Origin: Crossaster papposus
Lineage: Eukaryota > Echinodermata > Asteroidea > Velatida > Solasteridae
NCBI GenBank assembly: GCA_037893245.1
Contig: JBAIAA010000261.1
Span: 930,001 to 994,000 of the forward strand
Length of the DNA stretch: 64,000 nucleotides
Reading direction: 5' to 3'
Part shown: positions 34,301-42,400 of the stretch, piece after piece
Position numbering within the stretch: position 1 is the first letter of the stretch
Layout: each line of letters starts with the position of its first letter
Translations under genes and position numbers: made by a program
Notes under the pieces: generated by a model
What the model saw: only the letters and a program-made list of their open reading frames with translations
Databases searched by the model: none
Told to the model about the DNA's origin: nothing

Positions 34301-37300
34301 AAAGTAGTGGAATAAAGGTGTTTTTTTAAGGAAAAATAATTGGCACTTTTCCATATCACATGTACAAAACTCAAAACTTCAAAGGCCTTTTTCTCACCAT
34401 TTTACTTTTACGGCATGATGACGAATGCGAACTTTAACCCTAACACCCTACACAACAAAGGAAGTTGGAGGATTTCGAAGGAATTGTATTGTTCAATAAC
34501 AATGGTGAGGGAGTTAGGGTTAAACAGCCATAACTTGTATTAACCCTAACCCTCCCAAATCCTCCAAATTCCTCATTGCAAAATGCAGGATTTTGCAGGA
34601 TTGAGGTCACTTGGAGTTTGATGCATTGCAGGATTTTGCAGGATTGAGGTTACTTGGGGTTTTACCCCTGCAGGAATATGGAGGATTCAGGTTATCAGGC
34701 TGAATGTGACACACAAGGATTTTGCAGGATTGAGGTCACTTGGAGTTTGATGCATCGCAGGATTTTGCAGGATTGAGGTTACTTGGGTTTTTACTGACTG
34801 CAGCCAGGGCAAGACTGCAGGATTTTGCAGGATACAGGCTGTATGGTCACCAGTGACCAATATTGGAGGATTTTGCAGGATTCAGGTTACTTGGAGTTTT
34901 AACAATTTAGGAATTGGAGGATTTTGCAGGATTCAGGTTATGTGTAAGTAAAAATGGGTAGGGAGTTAGGGTTAATGGAATGTCTGAATAAAGTGCAACA
35001 AACAGCATTGTAAGGAGAATTGTATCCTTTTTTATAATACCTAAGAATCCTCATTTCAATCTCTGCCCAGTTCCATCTCATTTTACCAGAACCCCTCACA
35101 AATGGCAACGGGGCAAGGTTAACCCTAACGCTCCTTAACCCTAACTCCCTCACCATTGTTATTAAACAATACAATTCCTCCAAAATCCTCCAACTTCCTT
35201 TGTTGTGTAGGGAGTTAGGGTTAATCCTTCATAATCCTCATTGCAGTTTTGGAGGATTTTTACGGATTGAGGATGAATGCATTTTTTTGAGTAGGGCAAT
35301 CCGAGGATTTTGGAGGATTGAGGATGGTTGCTAGCAAACAGGGGCCAATTTCACGGAGCTGCTAAGCACAACAATTTGCTTAGCATGAAAATTTGTCCTT
35401 GGTAAAAACAAGGTTACAGACCAAATTTTCACGTGATCTTTATTGTTTTTGATTGATAATCAGCTGTTTTTTTGCTTAGCATGAAAAACACGTAGAATTT
35501 TGGCTGATAACTTGTTTTTAATGAGCAAGACTTTTTTTTGCTAAGCAAAATTTTGTGCTTAGCAGCTCCGTGAAATTGGCTCCAGGGCCTAGGGGGTTAG
35601 GGTTATATTCCTGTCTTTCCTTAAAATATGTGCACATCTGTTACACAAACAATAAATGGCATGATAATTAGGGGTAACAGTAAATACATAATTAGAAGTT
35701 AACTTCACTAACCGTTTTCATCATTTAAAAGACGTCGGGCTTCCAAATCAAATTCTTCCTTTGTTATCTGAAAGGGAAACAAATTTCCACAAAATTACCC
35801 AATTTTCAATTACATGTAATGTTAACAATTCTCCAAATATTGCAGATAATTTCAATAAGAAATCCAGGCTCTTTTTACATGGAGTCAAGTTTGTTGCCTG
35901 AAAAAAATCAGACCTAAAGCCTAGTTCATACACAACGCTAACGCAAACTTGTGACGTCATGGGGAGTTTTCGCGCTGTGAGTTCGCAAAAGTTGACCACA
36001 TTTGAACTTCGGCAAATGTTCGCAGCGATTGCTTTGTACTTCGCGTTTCGTATGAACCAGCCTTAATTCTAACTACCCCAAGCCCATCAAACTCCAACTG
36101 CAGGTTTTGGCAGGTTTAGTACCGAACATTAGCAATGTTTCTGTGGGGTTCTGGGCATAAAGGCATGTACGGTGGCTGATCTCTGCCAATAACATATTTT
36201 TTACGGCGGTAATTATAACGCCTTTTTACACAGCGTTATAACGCCCTATTATACGGCATTATAACGCCATAATCATCCCTCCAGTGTAGACACACATCTA
36301 TTTCATTTTAGTTCTGTATGAAGCATTGTTTGTGTCTGCTCGCTTTTATTTCTTTGTTTATCAATTTTAGGGCCTTATAATGCGGTAAATGTAGGGCGTT
36401 ATAACGCTGTAATTAAAAACAATATGTTCTTGGCAGAGATCAGCTACCATAGGCATAAGACTTGTAAACATGTTGTTGTTAGAGCTTGGGGGAATGCATA
36501 GGCATTTATTCGTGGGCGAGCTCAGGCTGGTCACAGCACAGTTCCTTCCTGTGTGTTCCCACTTAACCAGTTCGCGCCGGATGAGGTATATAAACGCAAA
36601 GTTTTCCCCAAATTCAAAACGGATGACGCATAAACACGCCAAGTTCAAGTTCGGAAATGTCTGTCAGCAGTGAGCAAGGCCGGAAATGAGTGGGTGTGCT
36701 TCTCGGCACTATCGGTCTGAACCCGCTTCGGATCGAGTTTCGTTAAAAATAATCCCGCCCCTCGGCTCGGTGATGTTAAAATAATCCCAGCGCAAACCAA
36801 TGGCGAGTCACATGATACTGAACACTGAACACTGAACAATGCATAGACCAATCTGTACTAATTAAGCACTCCTAACACTTGGAGTTTGGCAGGCTTAGTA
36901 CCGTTTAAGGCCGTGCCGGGTACCCGGGTATCCGTAACCCGACCGCTGATTGCGGGTACCCGGCTCCAATTTATCGATTTTATTACCCGAAACTGCCTTT
37001 GTAAATGTTGACACATTATTTCAGAAAGGCAAGCGTCTTTTATGTTCATTGCGTGCCGATAAATTGTTAGAAAACATCTGAGTAAAACGTCTTTACCGAC
37101 AATTTCCCGATGTCTAGATAGCAGCCTAACGGATGATTGTGCTTTCCTTGTAGTCATTGTGATAAAAAATGCCTTTGAAGTCTATTTACCGACAATTTTG
37201 ACAGCTGCTATAACTTGCGGCTGACATTGTATCAGTGTTTTGTTACAGTTGTCCTTTGAGTAAGTTTTTCCGAGGTTTACTTTTTGGAAAATGTGCTGAA

Positions 37301-39220
37301 TTAATTCACGATCCCACGGACCCGTACCTGGAATGTGGTTTTGAAACCTGATACTGCAGGAGAGGTATTTGGTTCTATTGTATCAACTCTGCGGCCAGCC
37401 GGGCAGATCTGCGGTGGGCTTTTTTGCTACATTTCGTGTCGGCTCACTCAAAGGATTTGGTTCATTGAACCTTATTTATTTTGGAAAAAGACGTGCCACT
37501 GTAGACGTGCAATTATGGGGAGCGGCAAGTCAATTTATTTACAAACATTTATTACAAGCTGAGAGTAAACTCCACGCAATACGGGATCGCTGTTGACAAT
37601 CTGGCTCTGAAAACTGCGCACTTAACTTATCTTTTTTTTTTTTTTCACTGGACCGCCGGACTACTTAGAAAAGGGTTTTGACTAGACCGCCGCTGTTTTG
37701 AGTGACTAGAATTTGTTTGCGTCGAACCCTGAGTTGCAAAGTAGGCCCGTGCATTTGTTTAGTTGCGGAATGCAGGGAAAGTAAGCACGCCATGCCAGCG
37801 CAGCAGTCGCGCTGCAGCTTGCTAGTGGAGTGGGCGGGGATGTACATGCACGTGCCGACGCGGTGTATACTTCCGGGTTTTTGTTATGATTTTAATAATA
37901 GTCACGGGTACCCGGGTACCCGACCGTGACGGGAATAGGGTACCCGGTTCCCGTACTACCCGTAAACGCACACCCTTAGTACCGTTAGGTTCAGTTTTAA
38001 CCAGTTCGCGCCGGGATTATTGTACTATTCACCGAGCCGATCGAGGCGCGAGATTATTTTTAACAAAACTTGATTCGAGGCGGGTTCAGGCCGATTGTAC
38101 CGGAAAGCACACCCATGACATTTCCGGTTTGGCTCACTGCTGACAGACACTTTAGGCCTTGCTCGTGGCGTGTTTATGTGTCATCCGTTTTGAATCTCAG
38201 AAAAAAGTTTGCGTTTATATACGTCCTCCGGCGCGCGCGAACTGGTTAATCATTTCTGAACCTATGGGCAGTTGTTTGGTATGCTTTCTAGTGCTAGTGC
38301 AAGAGCAGGGGGTTAGGGTTAAGATAGTTCACCTATTTTTTCCATAATGAAAGGTAAACATACTTTTTGTCTGTACCACAACTTCATGTTGGCCCAGTAC
38401 CTACATAACAGGAAAAAAAAGTAATTCATGTATTATTAATTATTATATTAGGGTTAAAAAATACAAATTTAAGATGGCCGACCCGTAAATAAGGTGTATT
38501 GCGTCGCATCTTTAGCAATTTTTTTGGAAATTAATTTTATTGTTGGGACACTAAAAATATCAGAAATTATGACAAGGACTTTTTATCACAGTTTATTTTC
38601 TCCAATTCGGGCGATTCACAATGCAGTGCGCCACCAAGCGTTTGACTCAAAAGAGCCACTTTTATTAAACTTTACGGTCGACTTCTTCCGTACATCATAC
38701 TGTAGTGAAATATATATTCTTCATTGTTCACGCGAGGTACAACACAAACATAAATGTATCCGGAAGCGTCGTTGATTAAAACATTGTTATTTGCGGAAAA
38801 AAATTGGAACTTTAGTCGTGCGCGTCCAAAAAGACTTAAAAACTGATGAGTTCATGCAAAATGAATACCGTTTTTCAAACTGATGTCGACTTTTTCCCAT
38901 GATGCACTGCGGGTATAGCAGGATTTGCGCCTCCAACGGCAGCTTCTATGTATTGTGAATCGCTCGAATTAAGTAGATGTTAACCAAAAATTTCCTTCAC
39001 AAAAATTGTCAAAGAGGGCGCCCTACTTAAATAGAATGGTCTTGGCTGCTGGATTTTGTTTGCTTAAAAAATTCGCTCCTTTTGGAATAAACAACTATTT
39101 TATCTATCAATGAGAGACTTGAAATCTTGGTTTTCTTATGATTGGGTCTTATACTTACTGTTTGATGTTATCGCCGATCGCATCGGACAGGTTTCTCTTG
39201 GCATTTTTAAGATCATTCAT
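25390..39220 (-). CDS. TADA1: Transcriptional adapter 1 (SAGA complex subunit)
   Basis: Nine minus-strand exons with matching phases: 39220-39159, 38400-38364, 35767-35713, 32818-32750, 31480-31371, 30020-29820, 28091-27943, 27188-27029 and 25545-25390, encoding 332 residues (human 335). Conserved blocks are LKNAKRNLSDAIGDNIKQYW, NMKLWYRQKITKEEFDLEAR, HNEFLVTVLTRCQVL, GRVFVTAWEWGIDNV, VYDLLDALQVHRGVLASHT and VVRLWHPDHDEIHQDEIQRQ. Exon 5 is a Ser/Lys-rich linker with a basic KKSKPLKKKK patch, possibly nuclear targeting. In the family, TADA1 is a core structural subunit of the SAGA histone-acetyltransferase coactivator in the nucleus. Exon 2 is a 37-nt microexon. Introns are heavily loaded with MITEs. 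It is divergent from the SLIMP-like gene. Confidence 0.96.
25601..25858. repeat. AAAGGTAGGAT-family MITE, right end missing
   Basis: It starts GAAGGTAGGATACACCATTT and runs to CAGCATCCATGATG, where the family sequence stops. It begins 56 bp above TADA1 exon 9, inside the last intron. Confidence 0.75.
26365..26533. repeat. Fragment of the 10559-type TTAACCCTAAC repeat
   Basis: It has CCATCTGTACCAAGTCAATC, the TTGGAGTTTGGCAAG block, GTATGCTTTCTAGTGCGAGA and a final TTTAGGGTTAA, matching the right part of 10559-11393. CCCATGACTGGTCACGGCACAG upstream (26237) may belong to the same element. Confidence 0.65.
26566..26985. repeat. ATGTGACC-family element (GGCACCAC subfamily)
   Basis: It begins ATGTGACCTGGCACCAC then GAAATGAGCGGAAAGTCG and ends CATTTCGTTTTGACAGGTCACAT. 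It is closely related to 5611-6030 and 54512-54922. It lies 43 bp below TADA1 exon 8. Confidence 0.85.
27763..27910. repeat. Partial TTAACCAGTTCGCG-family MITE
   Basis: It keeps the GTCTGTCAGCAGCGAGCAAG block through AATAATCCCGGCGCGAACT. Both TTAA ends are missing. It abuts TADA1 exon 7. Confidence 0.75.
28249..28673. repeat. ATGTGACC-family element (GTTCCAACGAAACCCGG subfamily)
   Basis: It begins ATGTGACCTGTTCCAACG then AAACCCGGACAAAGTCG and ends CGACTTTGTCCGGGTTTCG then TTGGAACAGGTAACAT. The outer 7-8 bp match the family, but the subterminal palindrome is unique here. Confidence 0.85.
29525..29766. repeat. Inverted, tandem-rich repeat (CAAGTCCCTG)
   Basis: GATGTAGTCGAGTCC at the left mirrors GGGACTCGACTACA at the right. 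Between them are multiple CAAGTCCCTG, then GAAAGGACTTGTGA units. Confidence 0.8.
30073..30146 (-). repeat. tRNA-like SINE head
   Basis: The minus strand reads GGATAGCTCAGTTGGTATAG (box A-like) then GCTGGTTCAAACCCCGCTCC (box B-like). A related copy is at 30841-30916. The acceptor stem is imperfect and copies sit beside A/T-rich tails, so a SINE is more likely than a functional tRNA gene. Confidence 0.65.
30841..30916 (-). repeat. tRNA-like SINE head, second copy
   Basis: The minus strand has GCATAGCTCAGTTAGTAGAG and CGCTCGTTCAAACCTCG, diverged from 30073-30146. Confidence 0.6.
30940..31365. repeat. Head-to-tail CTAAGC-type MITE cluster next to TADA1 exon 5
   Basis: A right-end fragment (GTGTGCTTAGCAGCTCCATG), one full copy (30972-31209) and a truncated second copy run end to end with shared AAATTGCTCAAGGGGCC junctions. 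The last copy stops 6 bp before exon 5 on the intron side. Confidence 0.8.
31637..31887. repeat. Composite of two MITE fragments
   Basis: It begins as a TTAACCAGTTCGCGCCG element (31637 to about 31715) and then switches to the right half of an AAAGGTAGGAT element, ending TTGTATCCTACCTTTAA. Confidence 0.75.
32000..32717. repeat. TTAA MITE with internally expanded 29-bp array
   Basis: It starts TTAACCAGTTCGCACC and ends GCGCGAACTGGTTAA. The family normally has one or two GAGCAAGGCCGGAAATG blocks. Here about 17 copies of a 29-bp unit (GAGCAAGGCCGGAAATGCC then TGTCAGCAGC) occupy roughly 32085-32590. Because 29 is not a multiple of 3 and the unit lacks stops, three overlapping ~170-200-codon ORFs appear; they are not genes. 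Confidence 0.93.
33001..33106. repeat. 12-bp tandem repeat (AAATAAATTTGC)
   Basis: About eight near-perfect 12-bp units, AT-rich, ending at the left arm of the next hairpin element. Confidence 0.9.
33096..33441. repeat. Long inverted-repeat element (TADA1 intron 3)
   Basis: The left arm (TTGTTCACACAGCTTGGCAC ... CAGACCAAAGACGCTGTTGC) pairs with the right arm (GCAACAGTGTCTTTGGTCTG ... GTGCCAAGCTGTGTGAACAA). The arms exceed 100 bp with few mismatches. It also contains GATTCGGGGCAAGC/GCTTGCCCCGAATC. Confidence 0.93.
33533..33995. repeat. CGACGTGCCACCGTACTATT repeat, second copy
   Basis: It starts GCGACGTGCCACCGTACTAT and ends GGCCGCACGTCGCAAGGTTAA. Marks are AAGTCGCTTCGCCGTAAAAA and CCTTTCAAGTCTGGGTTTTC. 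Confidence 0.8.
34433..35224. repeat. Cluster of TTAACCCTAAC...GTTAGGGTTAA elements
   Basis: Three elements lie together: 34433-34523, 34540-34975 and 35135-35224. The first and third are near-exact reverse complements of each other (ACACAACAAAGGAAG with GAGGAATTGTATTG-type cores). The middle one is full of GGATTTTGCAGGATTGAGGT units. All begin TTAACCCTAAC and end GTTAGGGTTAA. Confidence 0.85.
35341..35583. repeat. CTAAGC-type MITE, full length, ends 130 bp below TADA1 exon 3
   Basis: It begins GGGGCCAATTTCACGGAGC and ends GCTCCGTGAAATTGGCTCC. Internal CTAAGCACAACAATTTGC and TGCTTAGCATGAAAA are typical of the family. Confidence 0.85.
36170..36450. repeat. Inverted-repeat element rich in GTTATAACGCC
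   Basis: GGTGGCTGATCTCTGCCAA at the left mirrors TTGGCAGAGATCAGCTACC at the right. The inner parts carry repeated TTATAACGCC/GGCGTTATAA. Confidence 0.85.
36563..36798 (+). repeat. TTAACCAGTTCGCGCCGG MITE, right end truncated
   Basis: It begins TTAACCAGTTCGCGCCGG. The body is typical (AAACGGATGACGCATAAACA, CTTCGGATCGAGTTTCG). It stops at CCCAGCGCAAACC without the final TTAA. Confidence 0.85.
36906..37978. mobile_element. hAT-type non-autonomous DNA transposon, 1073 bp
   Basis: The element starts TAAGGCCGTGCCGGGTACCC and ends with CGCACACCCTTA, so the termini are imperfect inverted repeats. It is flanked by a perfect 8-bp duplication GTACCGTT at 36898-36905 and 37979-37986. Subterminal GGGTACCCGGGTA motifs occur at both ends, as in many animal hAT elements. 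No transposase was recognised; a GC-rich middle (about 37330-37870) has only short ORFs. Superfamily is inferred from target-site length. Confidence 0.85.
37997..38249 (-). repeat. TTAACCAGTTCGCGCCGG MITE, inverted, full length
   Basis: It starts TTAACCAGTTCGCGCCGGG and ends GCGCGCGAACTGGTTAA with TTAA at both edges. The body is in reverse orientation (AAGCACACCCATGACATTTC). Confidence 0.9.
38604..38970. repeat. Inverted-repeat element in TADA1 intron 1
   Basis: The ends are AATTCGGGCGATTCACAATG and ATTGTGAATCGCTCGAATT. Length about 367 bp; no coding capacity. Confidence 0.8.
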
Positions 39221-39405
39221 TTTGATCTTGCTGAACCCTGGCCTGGTTGTCCAGTTCTCGTCTATGGAGGGCGCACTTTGTTTAGATTTAAGTTTATTTT
39301 GTAGTGCACGCACGTGGCGGCCGGCTGTTGTCAAAGTTCTATTTGCTTCTTAGAAATTCTGTCTTGTGCCGTTGTGGATGGGATTCGGAGTGAATTGAAT
39401 TCACC
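39221..39405. promoter_or_regulatory. Compact bidirectional promoter, TADA1 (-) / SLIMP-like (+)
   Basis: Only 185 bp separate the two start codons, so both 5' UTRs and the core promoter must lie here. It includes a CACGCACGTGGCGGCCGGC stretch with an E-box-like CACGTG. No TATA box is evident. Shared control of a nuclear coactivator gene and a mitochondrial gene is inferred from layout only. Confidence 0.7.
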
Positions 39406-42400
39406 ATGAAAATGCTGCGCACGTGTTTCGTTTGTCTGAGAAATCACAAACCAAAAACAGCAGCCCAAAATAGTCTCCATCATCGCCAATTCCGATTTCC
39501 CCCAAGTTACTTCCTAAAATTGAATCAAATTCAAAAGTTTTCCAGTTTTTCGAAAACACAAGCATTGGACAATTCAAAGGAGCTGCTTTTGAAACCAAGA
39601 CACTTGTCATCATCAACTTTGTATACTTCTTTGTCAGAAGCGGACCACGCCCCATTTGTTTTAAAACCAGAAGTTGACCTTAAAGGAATATTTCAAGACC
39701 TCGGCGAATTGAAAAAGAATTTGAAAGCCAGAGGTCACAAAGTCGATGTGTCGAAACTGGTGAGAATATGTTGTTGGTGTAGTGCAAGTTTTTTTAAACT
39801 GGGTGTGGCCTCGTGAACAGATGGTCATGGGTTCAAATCCAGCTGTTGGCCTGTTGTTTTTGTGTCCTTGGGCAAGCCACTTCACCCCACCTGCCTCTGT
39901 CCTCAAAAAGTTAGGATTAATGAAAATAAGACAAAAACAAAAATCACTGAAAGTGAAAGTAGGGGCCTAAATGACTGAACTAAAAATGCTAAATGCCATG
40001 ATTGTGTGAAATTTTATTATATTATATTTTAAAACAAAAAATTAAATGATTTTTCTCTTTAATTTTGTTTTCTTTTTTTCTTTTGTCCAATAAGCTTTCA
40101 CTTTGGGAACAGCTCCAGACTTTGGAACATGAGAAAAGTTGCATTGAGGAACGAAGATCAAAGGTCAACGAGGATATCAAACAGTTGAAGAAAAAGGTAA
40201 TCAGATCTAATCGAATTAATTAAATAATTGCTAATTTATTTTATAAATTATTTACTGTGCTGCAAATTTACAATAAACACTTATGAATATTAACCAGTTC
40301 GCGCCGGGATTATTTTAACATCGTCGAGCCGACGGACGGGATTATTTTTAACGAAACTCGATCCGAAGCGTGTTCAGGCTGATAGTGCCGGGAAGCACAC
40401 CCACGCATTTCCGGCCTTGTGCGCTGCTGACATACATTTCCGAACTTGAACTTGGCGTGTTTATGCGTCATCCGTTTTGAATTTGGGGACATTTTTGCAT
40501 TTATATACGTCATCCGGCGCGAACTGGTTAAAGGTAGGATGTATCTATTTGCAGATATTTTTTTCTACCGAATTATTAAACAAAAAAATCTTGCTTATTT
40601 GAAATTAATAAATACCTAGAAGAGTTGCTGGCTTCTGATTGGTCGATGCTCGATCACGTGGAGTGGATTATCAGGCAGTAATATCATGGGTTTCAAGAAG
40701 AAGCGAATAAATGTTCCGTGAACCAGCATTAATCAAGCATCATGTAAGCCCTTGATTGGCCGAATGCAACAGTTCTACGGTAACTTGTAACAAGGACGCG
40801 TCAAATCTTGATACTGCGCGCTATAAAATGTACGCGTAGAACGTTTGTATCTATACGCGCGGCATTTTTCAAAATGCGTGTGTCGTCTGCTAATGCTAGC
40901 GCGTTGCTATGCACGGTGGGCATCAGTGGTCAGCTAGTCTGGTCTCAAAGTATGGGTTATAATAACACATATTGAAGAGACAGGGTACCATGCATAAGCT
41001 AAAAGTAAAACATGCCCCCCCCCCCCCCCCCTAAAGTATAAACATAAACACAAAACGCTGGAAATATCGCCGAAAGAAAAGTCACGAGATTTGGAGCATT
41101 TTGACCATTTCGTTTAAAAGGTATTTATTAAAAGTAATAACAGTGCGAGGACCCGGTTATAAACTGCGTGATAATGACCGGGTTGGGGGATGACCGCTGG
41201 TAATGGACCTCGCCTTCGGCTCGATCCATTACCAGCGGTCATCCCCCAACCCGGTCATTATCGGCGAGGTCCATTACCAGCGGTCATCCCCCAACCCGGT
41301 CATTATCACGCAGTAATAACCGGGTCCTCGCACTGTTATTACATAAATAAATAATGATTCAAGGCATCCAGCAAAATTATTGCGCTAGATTATATCCTGT
41401 AATTGTAGCAGCCAAACATGGAACAGCTGCTGAGTGCCGTATTACAACAAGGGTCTGCATGATCCTTGGTATGCAAACGCTTTCTATCCTTGACACATAT
41501 AACTAGTCATAACTTACACCTTGACTGAAGCTCTATGGAGAATGTGCACAGAGCATGAGCAGTATACAAAGTAACAAATAACCTCAATCCTCCAAAATCC
41601 TCATTTGGATAAATACCCAAGTAACCTCAATCCTGCAAAATCATCCAGCATTAGTTTAGGCCTTATGACCTGGGGCCAATTTCATAGAGCTGTTAAGCAC
41701 AACATTTAAATTGGCACCAAAAAGTCTTGCTAAAAAATAACGGGTTGCCAGCCAAAACTCCATGTGCATTTCATGTTAAGCAAAAACCAACTGAATATAA
41801 GTCAGAAACAATACCTAAAAATTTGGTTTGTAACCCTGTTTTTGACAAGGAAGAATTTTCATGCTAAGCGAATTGTTGTGCTTAACAGCTCTATGAAATT
41901 GGCCCCAGGATCCTGCATTATCCTCCAAGGGCAAAAACTTCAAACGCCCTCAATCCTGCAAATTCTTCTGATGCACCACCTTCAAAGTACAACCTCAAAT
42001 CGTACAAAATCCTGAAATTCGCATTGGGATGGTTCTAAAGAGTTAAACTTGTTTTCTCTTGATATCTTGTTTCTTTTAGGGTGGCGCGAAGGAGCAAAAG
42101 GACAAACTACAGCAGTTGGGCAAATCACTTCGGGAAGAGTTACGTCATGTTAATGTAAATATAAAATTTAATTCATTGAATTTTTCATGGTTTTACAGTA
42201 CATCATTCGGCCAAAAGCAAATGGAACAAAATGTGTTTCTCTCAACCGAACCAGAGAGACTAACTGAAATTTAGCAAATGGTAACTCCCTTGTGACAACA
42301 TTTTCGGGCCCAGAATTTTTGTAATAGGTAGCTTGGTTCAATTTCCTGAAATGTAATGTTAACCAGTTCGCGCCGGATGACGTATATAAACGCAAAAATT

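Larger units (their letters stand above)
36062..38323. repeat. One 10559-type element split by four nested insertions
   Basis: Host pieces in order match 10559-11393: AACTACCCCAAGCCCATCAA (36070), GGCATTTATTCGTGGGCGAG (36500), CTTGGAGTTTGGCAGGCTTA (36878), ACCGTTAGGTTCAG (37981) and TAGTGCAAGAGCAGGGGGTT then AGGGTTAA at the end. The insertions are 36170-36450, 36563-36798, 36906-37978 and 37997-38249. All lie in TADA1 intron 2. Confidence 0.8.

Noticed and set aside
37335..37929. Short ORFs in the GC-rich part of the hAT element as a transposase remnant
   Set aside because: No hAT dimerisation-domain motif was recognisable and the frames are short and overlapping.
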